A DNA stretch of 64,000 nucleotides from the NCBI GenBank assembly GCA_024336345.1, contig JANFOG010000002.1:992001-1056000 (forward strand), written 5' to 3'. Shown here in pieces: positions 35,449 to 48,886 of this stretch. The notes beneath the pieces were generated by a model that saw only the letters and a program-made list of their open reading frames with translations, was not told the DNA's origin and did not search any database. Position 1 is the first letter of the stretch, and each line of letters opens with the position of its first letter. This stretch comes from Mariannaea sp. PMI_226. Taxonomy: Eukaryota > Ascomycota > Sordariomycetes > Hypocreales > Nectriaceae. The position numbers were made by a program, and so were the translations under genes.

Positions 35449-35941
35449 GGCAGAGAGAAGAAGAGGGATGCCTGTGGAATTATTATCGAAATAGACTTGA
35501 ACGGGTCATGGGAGGCACTGAGATTGGGAGAATGGAACAAGATGTTGTCAGTGTTGTATGTCGAGTGAGAGACTGCTGATGCCCAGCATGCCAACGACTC
35601 GCAGCTAATTAGAGGGAGTTGTTTCGAGGGCCGGAACCGGCACCTACCGTGGCCGTGCCCGCCCGTACCTGCCTTGATCTGCACGTGGCGTCATTTCGCC
35701 AAAACAGAGGGCTAGCTACCGATAGTAGCCGGGGGGGGAAGAGGGAGGGGCGATGGACAATTGGAAGAGACGGTGGGTACGGCTGAGTGTGGGGTGCGGT
35801 TTGAGACCATATTCATACTGTGATAATATCAAACCTGTTTCCTAGTTCAGGTGTCAGTCTCCCCGCCTCAGCCTCCGCCAAGTCTACCTGAAATCCACTG
35901 CGTACAAAGGGGGGATTTCTTTCCGCTGCGCAGAACAGGCA
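35449..35941. other. Intergenic region upstream of the MCUR1-type gene and of tRNA-Pro
   Basis: It holds the promoter of the minus-strand MCUR1-type gene. No other feature is seen before the tRNA. Confidence 0.5.
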
Positions 35942-36044
35942 GGCCTGATGGTCTAGTGGTATGATTGGCGTTTCGGGATTTATTTCCAAATTCTCTTAGA
36001 GAAGAAGATATGCCAGGTCCCGGGTTCAATCCCCGGTCAGGCCC
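35942..36044 (+). tRNA. tRNA-Pro(CGG) with a 31-nt intron
   Basis: The acceptor stem GGCCTGA pairs perfectly with TCAGGCC, followed by discriminator C. The D arm contains the A box (GGTCTAGTGGTATGAT). The anticodon stem GGCGT pairs with ATGCC, one pair being G-U. The anticodon CGG is at 35974-35976. The T arm CCGGG-TTCAATC-CCCGG contains the B box. The intron occupies 35978-36008, at the canonical position after base 37. A T-run near 36052-36060 serves as RNA polymerase III terminator. Confidence 0.95.
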
Positions 36045-36051
36045 TGATTTC

Positions 36052-36060
36052 TTTTTTTTT
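36052..36060 (+). terminator. Pol III terminator of tRNA-Pro
   Basis: A run of nine T begins about 8 nt after the tRNA 3' end. Confidence 0.85.
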
Positions 36061-37388
36061 CTCAATTCCTTTTTTGTCTGTCGCCCTCTCTCTACGGATT
36101 AGATGGCCAGGCCAATATACCTGCCGCAATGTCTTCTCCTGCAAGTCAGTATACTTAGGACTATGACTAGCCAAAGGCACTTATTAGGCTACCTACCTAG
36201 TCAGCGGGAACAACCCGCCCACACTTAATTGATCCTACTCACACTGGCTAACTAAGGTACTCGGGACTTGAGACTACTGTGACAGTAAACCTTGCCTGCA
36301 CACTCCTCGTCATCCTAAGAAATTACCAAAAAAAAATACTTCACTCGTGGTAGTTATCGCTCCCATAGCAAAATCAAATTGATACAACACATCAATCGTG
36401 AATACCATACAGGTGACGTAGCAACAACATGTTCAGGCTGCCTTGGGAGTTGCCGCAAAAAATCAACTTACTACACATTTTAATGTCTCATAATTTATTC
36501 ATCATGCCAGGTTAACCTACAGCTCCCTCCAACACCAGCATAGATATCTCTCATGTAATATTCAGACAATATTATGCACGCAACACGTATATTTATTTGC
36601 CCAAGTCAACACCATCCGATAGAAACCACACAAGCACTCACTTCCAGCACCAGAATCTCTATAGACAGCCAAAATATCATTTGTTCCAAGGTCCATATTT
36701 CCGACCTTCTCTCCGTTCCATACATACCGTGGCATCACCCTCCGGCCTACAAAAGGCACCTAGCTATGTTGAGTGCTCATCCTTTACCCATAAATCCTCG
36801 ACCGTAGTCTAGTACGTACTCCAGGTGCCTCCCCTCCCAAAATCATCAAGATGTCTCCTCAACCCGCCAGCCAAACCGGATTACACAACGACCGAATACG
36901 ACCCATGACTGCAAAACAAGACACCCAAGAACCAAGCAAAAACCAACAATTCCAATATCGCCGCTGGTAACGTTTTTTTTGTTCCCCCTTTCCCGCTGAT
37001 GAGACCTGTTCAATCATAAGAGAAATACCTGTTGTCTCGGGTTGACCTGGCCCGCCGTCCGCTGATAAGAATATCCAGAATCGATACTTTTGTACAGCAA
37101 CCATGTTCCAGAGAAGAGAGGCGGAGTAAGGAGTTGTATATATATAATCCTTCACCCCGCTAAGCTGTATTAGTAAACCATAAGTGATGCCATATATTCC
37201 ATGTGAAAGGGAGTGTAACGTCTATGGGTACTTTTTGAAGTTTGAAAGCGAGGAAGGGTGTCTGACTATTGAACCCTTTTGAAGTATGCAGAGTCCCCGA
37301 AAACAGCTCATAATACAATCGAAAGAAGAGAAGCCGCCTGCCCAAGAGGGGACGGGCTGTCAAGTAGGTAAGGCGTCGTGGAAAACCG
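36061..37388. other. Intergenic region downstream of tRNA-Pro and of the PUF gene
   Basis: No gene is visible. The right part is the 3' UTR of the minus-strand PUF gene. Confidence 0.5.
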
Positions 37389-39995
37389 CTACTGGGTCTC
37401 CTCCTGCAACTGGAGCTTGACACCACCGGGGCTGCAGGGCTTGCTACTGCTGGGAGCAGGAGCTTCAATGGCGCTTGCGCTCATACTAGGGGGCCCGCTG
37501 CTCTGGGGGCTGTTGGTCTCGTCTGTCAGACCGGGGGTGGGCACAGATGATTCAGCTCCTGTCTTGGAAGAGGTGCCATTGGCCCCAAGGCCGAGTAACT
37601 TCTCGAGAGCTTGCAGCTGGCGTGAAGTACCGCTCCTCTTGAGACTAAAGTATTGAGGTTTGATTTCCTCAATCAGAAGCTCTTTCTCGGTACTCTCAAG
37701 TTGACTGAGAAGTTTTTCTATTTCCGGTTGTTAGAACTTAAAATTTCAAGGAACGTGACATAGTTGTACTTACGAATGACATAGTTGCCATACTGATCTC
37801 TCATCATCTGCTGGAGTGCATTGGTGCCGTCACTTCCAACGGTTGTAAGCTGCTCGCGGATCTCAGATCTCTGCTGAGCAGAGCCATACTCGATGCACTT
37901 CTCAACCACGTTGGATGCAAACTTATGTTTCGACAGGGTTAGGAGTTGTGACATGACCAGCTGAATCACCTTGGCTCGATCCTCAGGCTTGCCATTCTCA
38001 ATGACATGCTGTGCTACATAATTGCCATACTGATCGGTAATGAGAATCTGGAAAGAAGTGTGAAGCTCCGACATGATCTTGACCTTGTCGTCCTCGGTAC
38101 CGTGCTCCAACATGCGCTGAATGACTCGGCATCCATAGGCATGAGAAGCGAATGGAGTCACATGTCCTTTGAAAGCCTTCATGATGAAGTCCAGGTGCTG
38201 GCGTGGCACTAGCTCGATGATTTTCTGCACAACATGGTTGCCATTCTGATCGCGAATAACCCTGGCGATTTCCGGTTCAAGCTCCTTGGTCAGCTCCGCT
38301 TGCTGTTCTACAAGAACGTGTTCCAATGCCTGCATGGAATTAGTCATCACCATAAAATTGGGAGAAGGCATTCAGATGTACCTTTTGGACCACACGGCAG
38401 GCGTATACCTGGACCGACAAATCGACAACCTTGCCCTTCATCTTCTCCGCTAATACCTTCTTTTGGACTTGGTTTCCATGCTCGAAGAACTTCTGGATGA
38501 CGTAGTTTCCAAAAACATCCTTCATCAGTTGAATGGCGTTTGGCTCGATCTCTCTGAAGACCTGGTCCTTCTCATCGCTATTCGCTGTTTCCAGCTTCTG
38601 CTGAATAAACCTAGATCCGTGCTGATCACCGCTGAACTCCACAACGTAGTTATAAATATCCTTGAGCTCATAGCGTTTGTTTGATTTGGAGCTGACTCGA
38701 AATTCGTCGAGGAGAGCGCTGCGGACACCCTTGCCTGGGTCTTGGTCACGAGCTGGCCGGATGTGCAAGTTAGGACCCAAGGAATACCCGGTTGGTATCT
38801 GAGGAATGCCATAACCATTGAGTATAGGAGGACGAAAGCCTTGGTTGTAGGGCTCAAGAAACTGGGTGGGATATTGAGAGGCAAAGTTGGCGAAGGCGTA
38901 TTGGTTGGGGTAGTAAGACTGGTAAGGAGGAGCGTACTGGACCGGTACCCTTCTTTCACTATCAACGGTTCTAGGGTCTCGGGTAGCCTGGCGACCATTC
39001 CAAGGATCCGGAGTTGGCGCATAGCTTCTGGGACTGCTGCTCTGATCAAGACGATAGCTTGGTAAAGGCGACACACGGTCGATAGAGCCCCGTTTCATTG
39101 ACTGGAACTGCGAATTCATAACATCAGGGCCCAGGTCAATGCTGGTATTGAAGCGAGCGCTGCCAGGCTCACTAACCCAGGTTTGGGAGCCTGGATTCAT
39201 CTGGAAAGGTTGAGATGCAGGGTTGAAAGTCGAGGATGGAGAAGGGCCACCGGGGTTGTCCAGAGTGACTCGTCGAGAGAACTGAAGGGACATATCCTCG
39301 TCAATCTGCTTATTGTTGAAGTTGAACGCTCGCTGATTCGCTGATTGGTTTTGGTAGGACGATGAATGCGTGGGCATTGGTCGCTGGGACTGAATCGAGT
39401 TGCTGGGAGTGTGGCCACGCCCATGGCCATACAGCTCGGAGAAAGCTGGAGATCCTTGGGATTGTCGCGAAGGAGGGACATTGGAATCGCGAGAGGGGTA
39501 GGCAGCGATAGAGTCGAGGTAGGCGGCCTCCTGTGACCCGCGCTTTTGGTTTCCAAATGCACCGTTCGAATCTTCCTGGAAAGCGCCACCGTTGTAGCCT
39601 TTCTTCATTGAGATAGCAGGGTGTGTTGGGTCGTAGAACCCTGATCCATTGGAGATACCGCCATCGCGAGTCCTATTCGGAGAGGTGCTTGTTGATCGAG
39701 GAGGGTTTTCGTTCTTCCACGGGCTCGGACCCCATACGTCGGCTTCAGAGTTCGCGCTCAAGGCGCTGGACCCTGTGTGATTGTCTTCGGAGTCTATCTC
39801 GTGGGTGAGCATGTGAGGGATCCCGAATAATGGGCCATGCGCCCTGGACACACCTTTGGAAGCGATGGAGCGGTCTCTGGCATTGCCGATGGATGACGAC
39901 CAGATGTTCTTATTAGGGTAGAGGTTGGATCCAGGGAAGCCTGAAGAGGACATGGGAGGCTGTGGCTGCGACTTGTCGCTGGAACTCGACGGCAT
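37389..39995 (-). CDS. Pumilio-family (PUF) RNA-binding protein, PUM/Puf3 type
   Basis: Minus-strand exons 39995-38382, 38329-37774 and 37717-37389 give 832 residues. The first ~425 residues are Ser/Asn/Pro/Gln-rich and disordered. The PUM-HD starts at ~428 (LLDEFRVSSKSNKRYELKDI) and holds eight repeats with base-contact triplets in HGSRFIQ, FGNYVIQ, YACRVVQ, NGNHVVQ, YGCRVIQ, YGNYVAQ, FASNVVE and YGNYVIQ. These are almost the same as in human PUM1. By the PUF code they read 5'-UGUAUAUA-3'. Such proteins bind 3' UTRs, recruit the CCR4-NOT deadenylase and repress or localise mRNAs. Yeast Puf3 acts on mRNAs for mitochondrial proteins. A Ser/Pro-rich tail of about 70 residues follows the domain. 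A 5'-UTR intron probably ends at 40026 (GCTAAC branch point at 40045-40050). Confidence 0.95.
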
Positions 39996-41897
39996 GGCGA
40001 AGTTTCCAAATGCCCTCGACCGCGTCTAAAGTATGGCAAAACTCGTTAGCAAATAGTTGTTGCAAAGAAAAATGGCATTTGTCGTCATGCGTCGTAATCG
40101 TGTCGTGGATTTTGCATTTTTTTCAGGGAGGGTTTGGAATCACACATGTTTGTTGTAAACGTGGGCTTGAGGCCAGGGCGAATAAGCCTGCACCGGGCTG
40201 TGCGCTAGTCTGGTGCATGGTTGAGACACACGACCACTGTGACGTCGCAATCCGAGCTTGAGGCCTCGGCAGGGGGGGGAGATACGACAATCGGCTGTGC
40301 AAACAACAAAATGGGGAAGAGGGCCAAACAGGGATACTCACTGTAGTCGACATGTCTGTTACTGTAAAAATGGCGTTTCGTCTCTTTTTGTTGGTGATTG
40401 TCGGGCGAGGGAGGATCGCTATAGAGACAATTTTGACTGGTGCCGGACCCAGATTTGATTGGGTCTGTTTGAACTTTTTTTTTCCGTGTTTGAGCGGCGA
40501 GTATCAAGGGCGACTTCGTCGCTGACGTCTGAATTTTTGGTCGCCGCGCTGGCGCTGGCGCAAGGGAGGGTTTCTGTTTAGACCGGCAAACGGGGCATAG
40601 CACCACCACCTTGATTCGGCAGTGGGACACACACACACAGACGGGGGTGGGCGATAGCCAGTACCAGAGTGACGCTGTAGACGCACTCAACCACTTGCTG
40701 AAGGGCTTTGGTGCAACAGCTTCCTTGGGCGATGAGTTGCTTTGCGGGCAGCAGGAGATACTGTCAGGATAATTTCAGCCTCGAACCTCGACGCACGATG
40801 GATAGATAGTGCAGGTTGTGACAATGACGATGAATGCCGGAGGATGCGGTAGTTGATTTGTCCAAAAATGGCCTTGAATGGGTCAGCGCAAATCACCACT
40901 TGGGTAAGCAGACAACAAGCTCACAGGCCAGATATCACAGGCGGAGGGGTCGGGGAGGGAGGGGGAAAAGACGGGGTAGCCTTTGGGGGGAACAGGGACA
41001 GTAAGGCTGATCTGGTTGAACCAGGGTCCGATGACTTAGAGATACACACCAATGTCAACGGGACCTAACAGAATTCGAGATCAAGGGTATTAGGGTATTC
41101 TGTCATCTTCCCCGTATGGCTCGGTTCGTCTGGGCGTGGAGGCAGGGAGGGGTACTTACTCGCAGATTCGGAGCCTTGGTCTACCGGATTTCGTGCCTTG
41201 GTTGGTAGCCACAGCAGACGCTGGCAAGGATCTTTGACCACCTCTCACACACAGTAGACTCTATTGTCACAATCGATCCAAGGTCGGCCTCGTACTTTGC
41301 GATGAAACAAATTTGAGGGTTCGAGCGGCGAGACGGGGGAAGATCCAAGTAATGAACACAGAAAAAGGAAAGATCGAGTTCTGTGCGTGTGGGCGGCGAG
41401 GGTTACGACTGCCTGCAAGTTTGGATTTCCTCGTGCGTGCGCCTCCGTATGTGTGGGAGAGGTTTAGGAATGTAGCAGGATGCGGAGTGAATCGAAACGA
41501 TATTTATGCGAATCTTGAGAGCTAGATTCGATCCGATCTGGTTCGCGATGGAAATCTTTACGTCTAGGTTGACGACTTCAATGTACAAAAAAGTATCAGA
41601 GAAAAAATATGACGCCGTATGTAGATGATAGGCGGGCAAAAAAACGGTAGGTATCGTATGGTAGAAGCTTGGAAAAGATGCGGTAGATAACCAGTCCCTA
41701 GAACCGAGGACAGTGTCGTTAGGTTGTGGATAAGACAAAGTACCGCTCCGCGAGACCTGGATAAGAAGAGATCAAGGTAGATTGGTGTTTCTGAGGAATT
41801 GTTTGTGCAGATATCAGCAGAATGAAGAAGGAAGGGAGAAGAATAATTATGTGTAGGAAAGATGGGGCCAGATGGACAAGATGGAAGATAGGGAGAC

Positions 41898-41942
<45 letters not shown>

Positions 41943-42720
41943 AGGAGGGAAGAGGGGAGGAAAGCGAAGTGCAGTCGGAGGAGAAGTTCAAATGGTGAAC
42001 AGCTGAATCGAAGGCGGGCAAAGTGGTTCTTAGATGTAGTAGCCCGCGGGCCAAACAAGGGCAGGTCACCAGGTAGCACGTCAGGGCCGGAATGCGTGGG
42101 CACGGGTAAAGGCCAGGTCTTGGGCAGGTTCCCCCTCCAGGCAAAGGGATATCTCATATGCGCCGGGGGGAGGAATGATGAGCGAGACAAGGCCGATAGT
42201 AGTAGCGTATGGGTGGCACCGTCTTGGGGAGAGCGTGTGAGAATGCGTGTGTCTGTGTAATTATGAGGGCGACAGTGTGACAGTGCGTCCTTGTGTGGAG
42301 GAGGAGGGGGGGGCAAGGGCAGGCCGTACTATTTAGACAAGGTAGGCAAGGAAAGAGTATACCAAAGGAGGATGAGAGACGAGATGAACTAGAGGGCGAA
42401 AGATGTGCGAGTTCCTCCCAGGATAGAGGCGGTAACCACAATAGTACAATGGAGGGAAACCGGAGGAGGAGCAAGAGTGGGAGGGCGAAGAGACGGGACT
42501 CATTTGCGAATTGAAGGAAGAACGAAACCCGAATACGTACTTTCTAGAGGGAAAGGGCAGAATATTGATGGGCTGCTGACAAGTTCATTGACTGCAAACC
42601 TCCACGCATCCAAGGGGAAAGACAATAAATCGATCCAATTGAGGGGAAGAGGAATGAAAGCAATTGATCCTATCCTGGGGTTCGCGCCGTCAAGCCCGCA
42701 AAACGGAGGGGGAAGGAATT
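39996..42720. promoter_or_regulatory. Upstream region of the PUF gene
   Basis: The first ~2.5 kb upstream of PUF reads as a long, pyrimidine-rich (minus-strand) leader and promoter. A 5'-UTR intron acceptor lies at 40026. A (GA)15 microsatellite is at 41909-41938. Minus-strand frames at 41564-42316 are low-complexity and rejected. Confidence 0.5.
41909..41938. repeat. (GA)15 microsatellite
   Basis: A perfect dinucleotide run in the presumed PUF leader. It reads (CT)n on the transcribed strand. Confidence 0.95.
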
Positions 42721-43748
42721 AATGGCAACGTGAAGCAAGCCAATCCAGGACAACAGGGAGAGGGGGAAAAAAATAAAACACAACAAATGGATTTAATGCA
42801 GACTTGAGTAGGACGAGACTATCTTGTACGACAGGGACAAAAACGAGGGCACGCTTGTATCGACTTTGATCAACCCGTACGTCTGTAGGATACCCGGCGG
42901 TTGGTTGAACGCCTGCAGCTGGCCTTTTGGCTGGGGGGCGATTGAGTAATGGCTCGCAGGAACGTCGTCTGCAGCGTGTGATCGCCGATGCTCGCAACGC
43001 GCATCAGGACGACACATGAAAAAAAAGCTAGTTAAGCATACTCCTCTGCTCTGCTTCGCCAACAAAGTTCTTTTGTGTGTGCGTGTCAGCGTGATGTTGG
43101 CCTGAGCCAAACTCAGGTACCTGAGGGTGCAGACACATGAACACATCCATTCTACAGATGGTAGCAACCCACCTACGAATACCATCGAAGGCATGGAGAA
43201 AATTAGAAAATTACCAGATCTACTCATGTAGCTATCTATCAACGCTGGCAAGTAGCATCGCAACATTAATACACTATCCAGGTAAGGTTGTTGTACGGAG
43301 TAGTTGGCTCATCATTCGGGTATAGGGTGACCATGTCAGCCCAGCAGGTTTTGATTGTTGATGATGCATGCTTGCACCGAGGGCAACCAAAGGAGGGGTT
43401 GGGCTGGAATGGGGAATTTTTTTTTTCTTTTCCGTCTCGCGAACCTTCCACTAATTTATGCTTTGTAATTGCGACAGATTGACATCTTTTGCCTGATCAG
43501 TGTAGAAGAGTCTAATCCATAACCTCGATACAGATCTCCCTTTGACAAGGCGCAAAACGCGTGAAATGTGTAGCTGGTGTGTGCCTCACCTCTTCCTGCC
43601 GCCTACCACCGCCCTTCATTCATACACATGTGCACTCTAACATACACACGCATACGTCCATGCACACATACATTCACACAAAAACACAAGCACCAACAAA
43701 CAGCACCGCAATTGCTTCTTCCCTGAGTCTCGAGGCAGTACCAACAAA

Positions 43749-43770
43749 AGCCAAGCCAAGCCAAGCCAAA
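43749..43770. repeat. GCCAA tandem repeat
   Basis: Four tandem GCCAA pentamers create three overlapping GCCAAG hexamers, the core recognised by PacC-type factors. This may be chance repeat expansion. Confidence 0.8.
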
Positions 43771-46700
43771 CCGGTAGCCTGCCTCCCCTCCCCCCCTTCG
43801 CTCGCCAGCCCCACTCGGCCACTCAGATCGCGCCTCTTAGCTTCTCGCTCCCGAGTCCATCCAGCCCTAACAAGGCTTAGTGATGGACCCCACAAGCCGC
43901 CGTCAGTCCTAATCAGGGCTATTTTGGCATCCCTTATTTCGACCTAAAGATAATAGGCGAGAATCAGATAAAATGGTGACTGCCGGTCATTTTTATTAGT
44001 CCCCAAACAGGATGAAGAGATGACGGGGTGAAGAGATTGAGAGCTGAAGAAAAACACTACGGCACAAACCTGCAACTCCTTCTTCAACGGAACAGGGTAG
44101 CCACGGTTCACAAGCCCCGCAATCTGCTGTGAGATGCTCAGATATCACATACACCTAAATGTCTGGAGAGCCGAATTGGTGTATCTATATCGGCACTAGT
44201 AATTAGCCGACAGTTCCTTTGTCCCCATACATAGTATCCCCCCTGGTACCAGTTCAGAGTGTGACTTGTCTGACATTTCTTTTCTCTCATCTCTCTTCCT
44301 GTTACGATTTGTTCCCTAGGTTTGATGATATGAGCAGCCCTGGAGTTTTCTAGTTCTAGTTTTGCTGCTTCTCTCTTCCTCACATCACACTACGCTTTTG
44401 GGTTCAGAATGTCAACATATGTGACATACGGCCACCAAAACAGACTCTTCCATTGTAGACTGCGGGATCTCTGTATATTGTCTCATCACCTGAAGCGGGG
44501 TGTTTCGGGACAAGAGGAGAAAACAGGTGATGGTGATGAACGCCAAGCTCTAACAATGTTGATGTCTAGGACTGTGTTGTGCGCCCTCTTGCGACCTCCA
44601 TTGTGACCCGGAAAGGGACTGTTGCTAATGCTGAACATCATAGCTAGTGATTAAGTAGTTGCCTTAGCTGCGGAAGAAGCTGCTATGAACGTGAATGGCG
44701 GTATTGATTAAACCTGGCGGGCTATCAGCCATAATCGAGAAACACAGGCTGAATGTATCTCATAAACATGACCAGTATCACACAATATCCGACATGTCTA
44801 CCAAGCTAGGGTTGTTAGTGGTGCTGTCAATCATACTCTCCGAGGTGAATGACGGTCAGAACGAAGAAAATTACATATCGGTGAGGACGATGGGAAATTG
44901 AATGTTTACTTTTTTTCTGTTTCTTTTTTCTTTTCTTTTTTTTTAACCAAGTGGCAGAGTAGAGACATTCGTAGCGGAAGTCGTTTGTTTGTTTCAAGGG
45001 AGGAGGCGGGTAAAGTAAGGGAGGCAAACACCTGGATCTCCACGTATCATGTCCGCTTGTGTCACCATCATTACCTGTTCCCAAGGTGACGAAAGGCTTT
45101 CTGCAGGGCGCTGGAACGCAAGGTCTGACTCGTAATTGACTGTATCCATACTGGGTGTTCGTTGATGGTATGTTGAATCCTAGGAGGACAAAATTGTGAA
45201 GAAAAGATTGGTGCTGGTAACTTGACAGAGGCTACCCTATGTTAGACACAGTCGTAATTATCTATTATCGTCGGTATATAGAAACAAAGACCCGTGTGGG
45301 AATCTTGAATGCGTACACCACCTGGTGACATCAGGTCAACGGGATTCAATGCATCATCTGGGAGCAATTTTCCGGCTATAGTCCCTCATCACGACTCTGC
45401 AATATTGTAGACTGGGAGAAATCCATTACGTGTAAATTCGCCTTGGTCAGGTGGCGCCAGAGTATCACAAGACAAAACGGCTGCATTTCGTGATATATGT
45501 ATGTGCTCGTTACCTGCTGCTTGACTACCAGCGCAACGTACCGGGTAGCTGCTCAGAGGCATTATGACACAACTACAGCAGTTTATCCTCATGAAGTAGA
45601 AAAGCTTCAATCTTCCCAATTGCTTCGCAAAATCACGTTGACAAGTAACGACATAGTGTCAACTGCTTGTTACGTGGGTGCCATACAGATATGAACCCGT
45701 CTACCCTCCAACTGTGCCAGTCTGGGAGAAAACATACGAGCTCTCCACAATGTCTAAAAGAATCGATAGTTGTACGAGGCTCACAGAGTAAAAGCAATGG
45801 TTGGTAGTTTACTCCTTTTCTTCCAGGTTGTGGGAAGGAATGAGCTGGCCATATCTTGATGGAATATCTACGGTGGCGATCTAACGATTTCTCGAAGTAT
45901 AATGCAGGACGCTCATACCTGTAAACATAGTCCGGAGCTGGTTGCCTCGTGACCGGCCTGTTGACCCGTTCTGAGACAACCGGTTGGAGCCAAGACGCTA
46001 TGACGACCGGTGGAGGACCATCAGCCAAAAGCTCAAGTTTTTGGAGACAGATGAACGACAGACAAGCACCGACATCGGCTGCGTTGTCCTACCGGTTGCT
46101 TGGGGTACATATCATCGATATGGTTGTGATTGCTGGCCGATACGGAACTTGAACAATGTGACGGGCCATGTGACAGTGGTAAGGCCTCTCCTGGCCGAAC
46201 CACGTTGGAGTAGAGTCCATATTACAAAACTTGGCAATGCTGGGCAAGAACCGCTTGCGAGGGGGTCAACCTTATCACCGAATTTTGAACATATGACGAG
46301 AAGCTTGACTGTGTGACGGCTTGTGGCGGCAAACTTGAATCAGACGACCGAGTCTTGCCGATTTGACAGGTCGATTTGGCGGGTTGTATGGACGAGAGAG
46401 ACAAAGGACGGACGCACAAGACGGGAGCGAGTGAACACCAACGAAGTAAGACCGAAAGACCAAGGAGCAGTAATCAAAGGTAGAACCTCGTTGCCTGTAC
46501 AGCAGTAGAGCCCACCTACTGCTATCCACGTTGCTCCTCTCTAAAGAAAAAAAAAACATGAGAGCACCATGTTCAGTAACCGACTAAAGAGGTGGATACA
46601 GGCTCGGACAGAAGCAATCATGGTTCGCTGTTTCTGGGCAGATGACATGCCTGCGTAACTACGGAGGTCTTGGGACCGCGAGCTTTTGGCTCTCCCCAGT

Positions 46701-48850
46701 CACGAGTGGCCACTGAGACAATGGAATTGATATCGAAAACCATAATCGTTTGGCTTCACCGCCGGTCCGTCTTTCGGAGAGTTGGCCGCCTCACTGTCAT
46801 CCAGATGTTAAAAGACACACCTGCGCGAAGCATGGCCTCTGCGAACCTGACTTTTCATACACACATTGCCGAGTGGTGATGCTATCTGCGTCGGTGGAGA
46901 TCGCATTCATTGGTGAGACTAGTGTAATGATGCTCAGGCATCAACGTAAAACAAGCCACTCAGGGGAGAAACTTAGGCAGAGCAATTGAAGCACATAACA
47001 CAAGATTATGGTGTCTTCGTACATGACTCTGACTCTGTGTGTCGAGGACGAAATATCATAGTGTGAGGAAGCATGAGGTGAGCAGATGCTGGGGCCCTGG
47101 TGACAGAACAGACTTAGCCACAATTGAGGAAGGCAAATTAGTATGTATTATTTTGTAAGCAAAAAACGGACGCTAGAAGGATTAAAGAGCCATTTGCTAA
47201 GCCAGGGGTAGGAGGAGCGGATTAGGCTGAAGACAGAAAAATGGTGAGAGGACCAATCACACAAAGTCCGGTGATGGAGGAGTGAGGTGAGACTTTGGGT
47301 GAGTTTAATGGTGAGTGGATGAACTGGGATAACAGTCATTAAAATCGTCCTGTAAATATCGAGGGGAGGCAATTAATAAGGTCGAGTCGAGAGTCACGCC
47401 TCAGATTCTCAGATTGGTAGATACATTGAGATGAACCAGTGTGAACCGAGCAAGCAATCATCAGATGCGTCGCTTGTTGTGTGATGCATTTCCTCTTTGA
47501 GTGGACATGAGGTGGCCCTCGAGGCTGTGCGGAAAACGTGCAGGGAAAAAAAAAAGGCACTGACTAAGGTACCATGATTAGTTGCAGTAATATCCTCTTG
47601 ATTGCATGTACTGTACTTCAGCCACTTGCGCACATAGTAGTATCAGGGATGCAGACGACAAGGGATCGCGTCAAGCATGGGGTCGTGGCAAATGCAGGAA
47701 CACGCCGAGCAGGCTATATGCAGGTACGGGGGAAGAATAAGAATCGAGGCACCGAGCGGTGCATTTCTCAGCCGAAAAACCACATTTATGCTCCATATGA
47801 GATGCACACGCGCTGGACCGAGACCTGCCCCAAATGATCGAGCTCTCGCTCACTCTCGCTCACTCTCGCCTTCATGCAGTCTGAGCCGTCCCTGACTCTC
47901 CGAGTCGTGTCTGGTCTGTGAGCATTGTTGTCTTGTTGCCTGTGAGCAACTGCTCCTGTCTCCCCCCTCCCCTTGTCCGTCCGTCCTCTTCCTGAAGACG
48001 CCGTCTTCCTATTGGGAGCGCGCTGACCCCGTAGGAGTGCCCCATGTCTCCTTCGCCGGGGGTTACCGGGACTAGTGCTCCGTCCCTGATCCAAAATAGT
48101 ACCAGTGGGTAAGTAACTTGGCTTGGTTTGAATGGAGAAAAAGTCTTGGACAGTACTGCCATAACTCCGGACCTCCGTAGACAGTGGTAGAGAGTTTGAA
48201 TCAGATACCTACCATCCTGCACTGCAGTCATTCGTCCTCACTACGAAGTGGTGTGGTAGTCTCTCATTAGTCCCTCCTCCATTCACCTCGTAAAAGAAAA
48301 AAAAAAGAACTCGTGAACTTACCAGAAATAGATCATGGAAGGATTTTTTTGGTTGGGTCTATTTTCTTTGGCGGCTGCCAGTTCATCAGGTCATCCAATG
48401 CAGGCCGCTTCAACTATCACATCACATTCAACCGCCCGTCTGCAGTCCCCGTCGATGTATGTCTGTTCCCACTCAAGGTGCCGAGCGCCTCGTTTCCTCG
48501 TTTGGTAGGAGCATGACAGGAGGGCCCCGAAGAGGGTTTCTTTTCCTCAGGTCCTTTCTTTTCCTTCTTTTCTTTTCCTTCTTAATTATTCTGCTACCTT
48601 TCCTTTTCCCGTTATGTACTCTTATGTATCCACGCGAGTGGCATCATCCATGGCGGCGTCGTCAACGCAGGACTTTCTCCACTAGCCGAGATGCATAGAA
48701 GAAAACGAAGCCCATGTCTTGCTTGGGAGAGGAGGAGAATTACATCAAAAAGAAGTAAGAATCATTTGCTGTAGCCAATCATGAAGCTACCTTGACAGGA
48801 ACCGACAAGAAAAAGCAGCACCCACTTTGGAGCAATGATCACCTCAGACC

Positions 48851-48886
48851 CAGGTCAACCCAGGTCAACCCAGGTCAACCCAGGTC
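48851..48886. repeat. 10-nt tandem repeat (CAGGTCAACC)
   Basis: Three full exact copies and a partial fourth, with no coding context. Confidence 0.9.

Noticed and set aside
41564..42316. 250-codon minus-strand frame with Leu/Ser-rich runs
   Set aside because: It is low-complexity, driven by the (GA)15 repeat and C/T-rich leader, with no domain.
43749..43770. Overlapping GCCAAG sites as a PacC target element
   Set aside because: They arise from a simple pentamer repeat and lie far from any gene start, so on their own they are not convincing.
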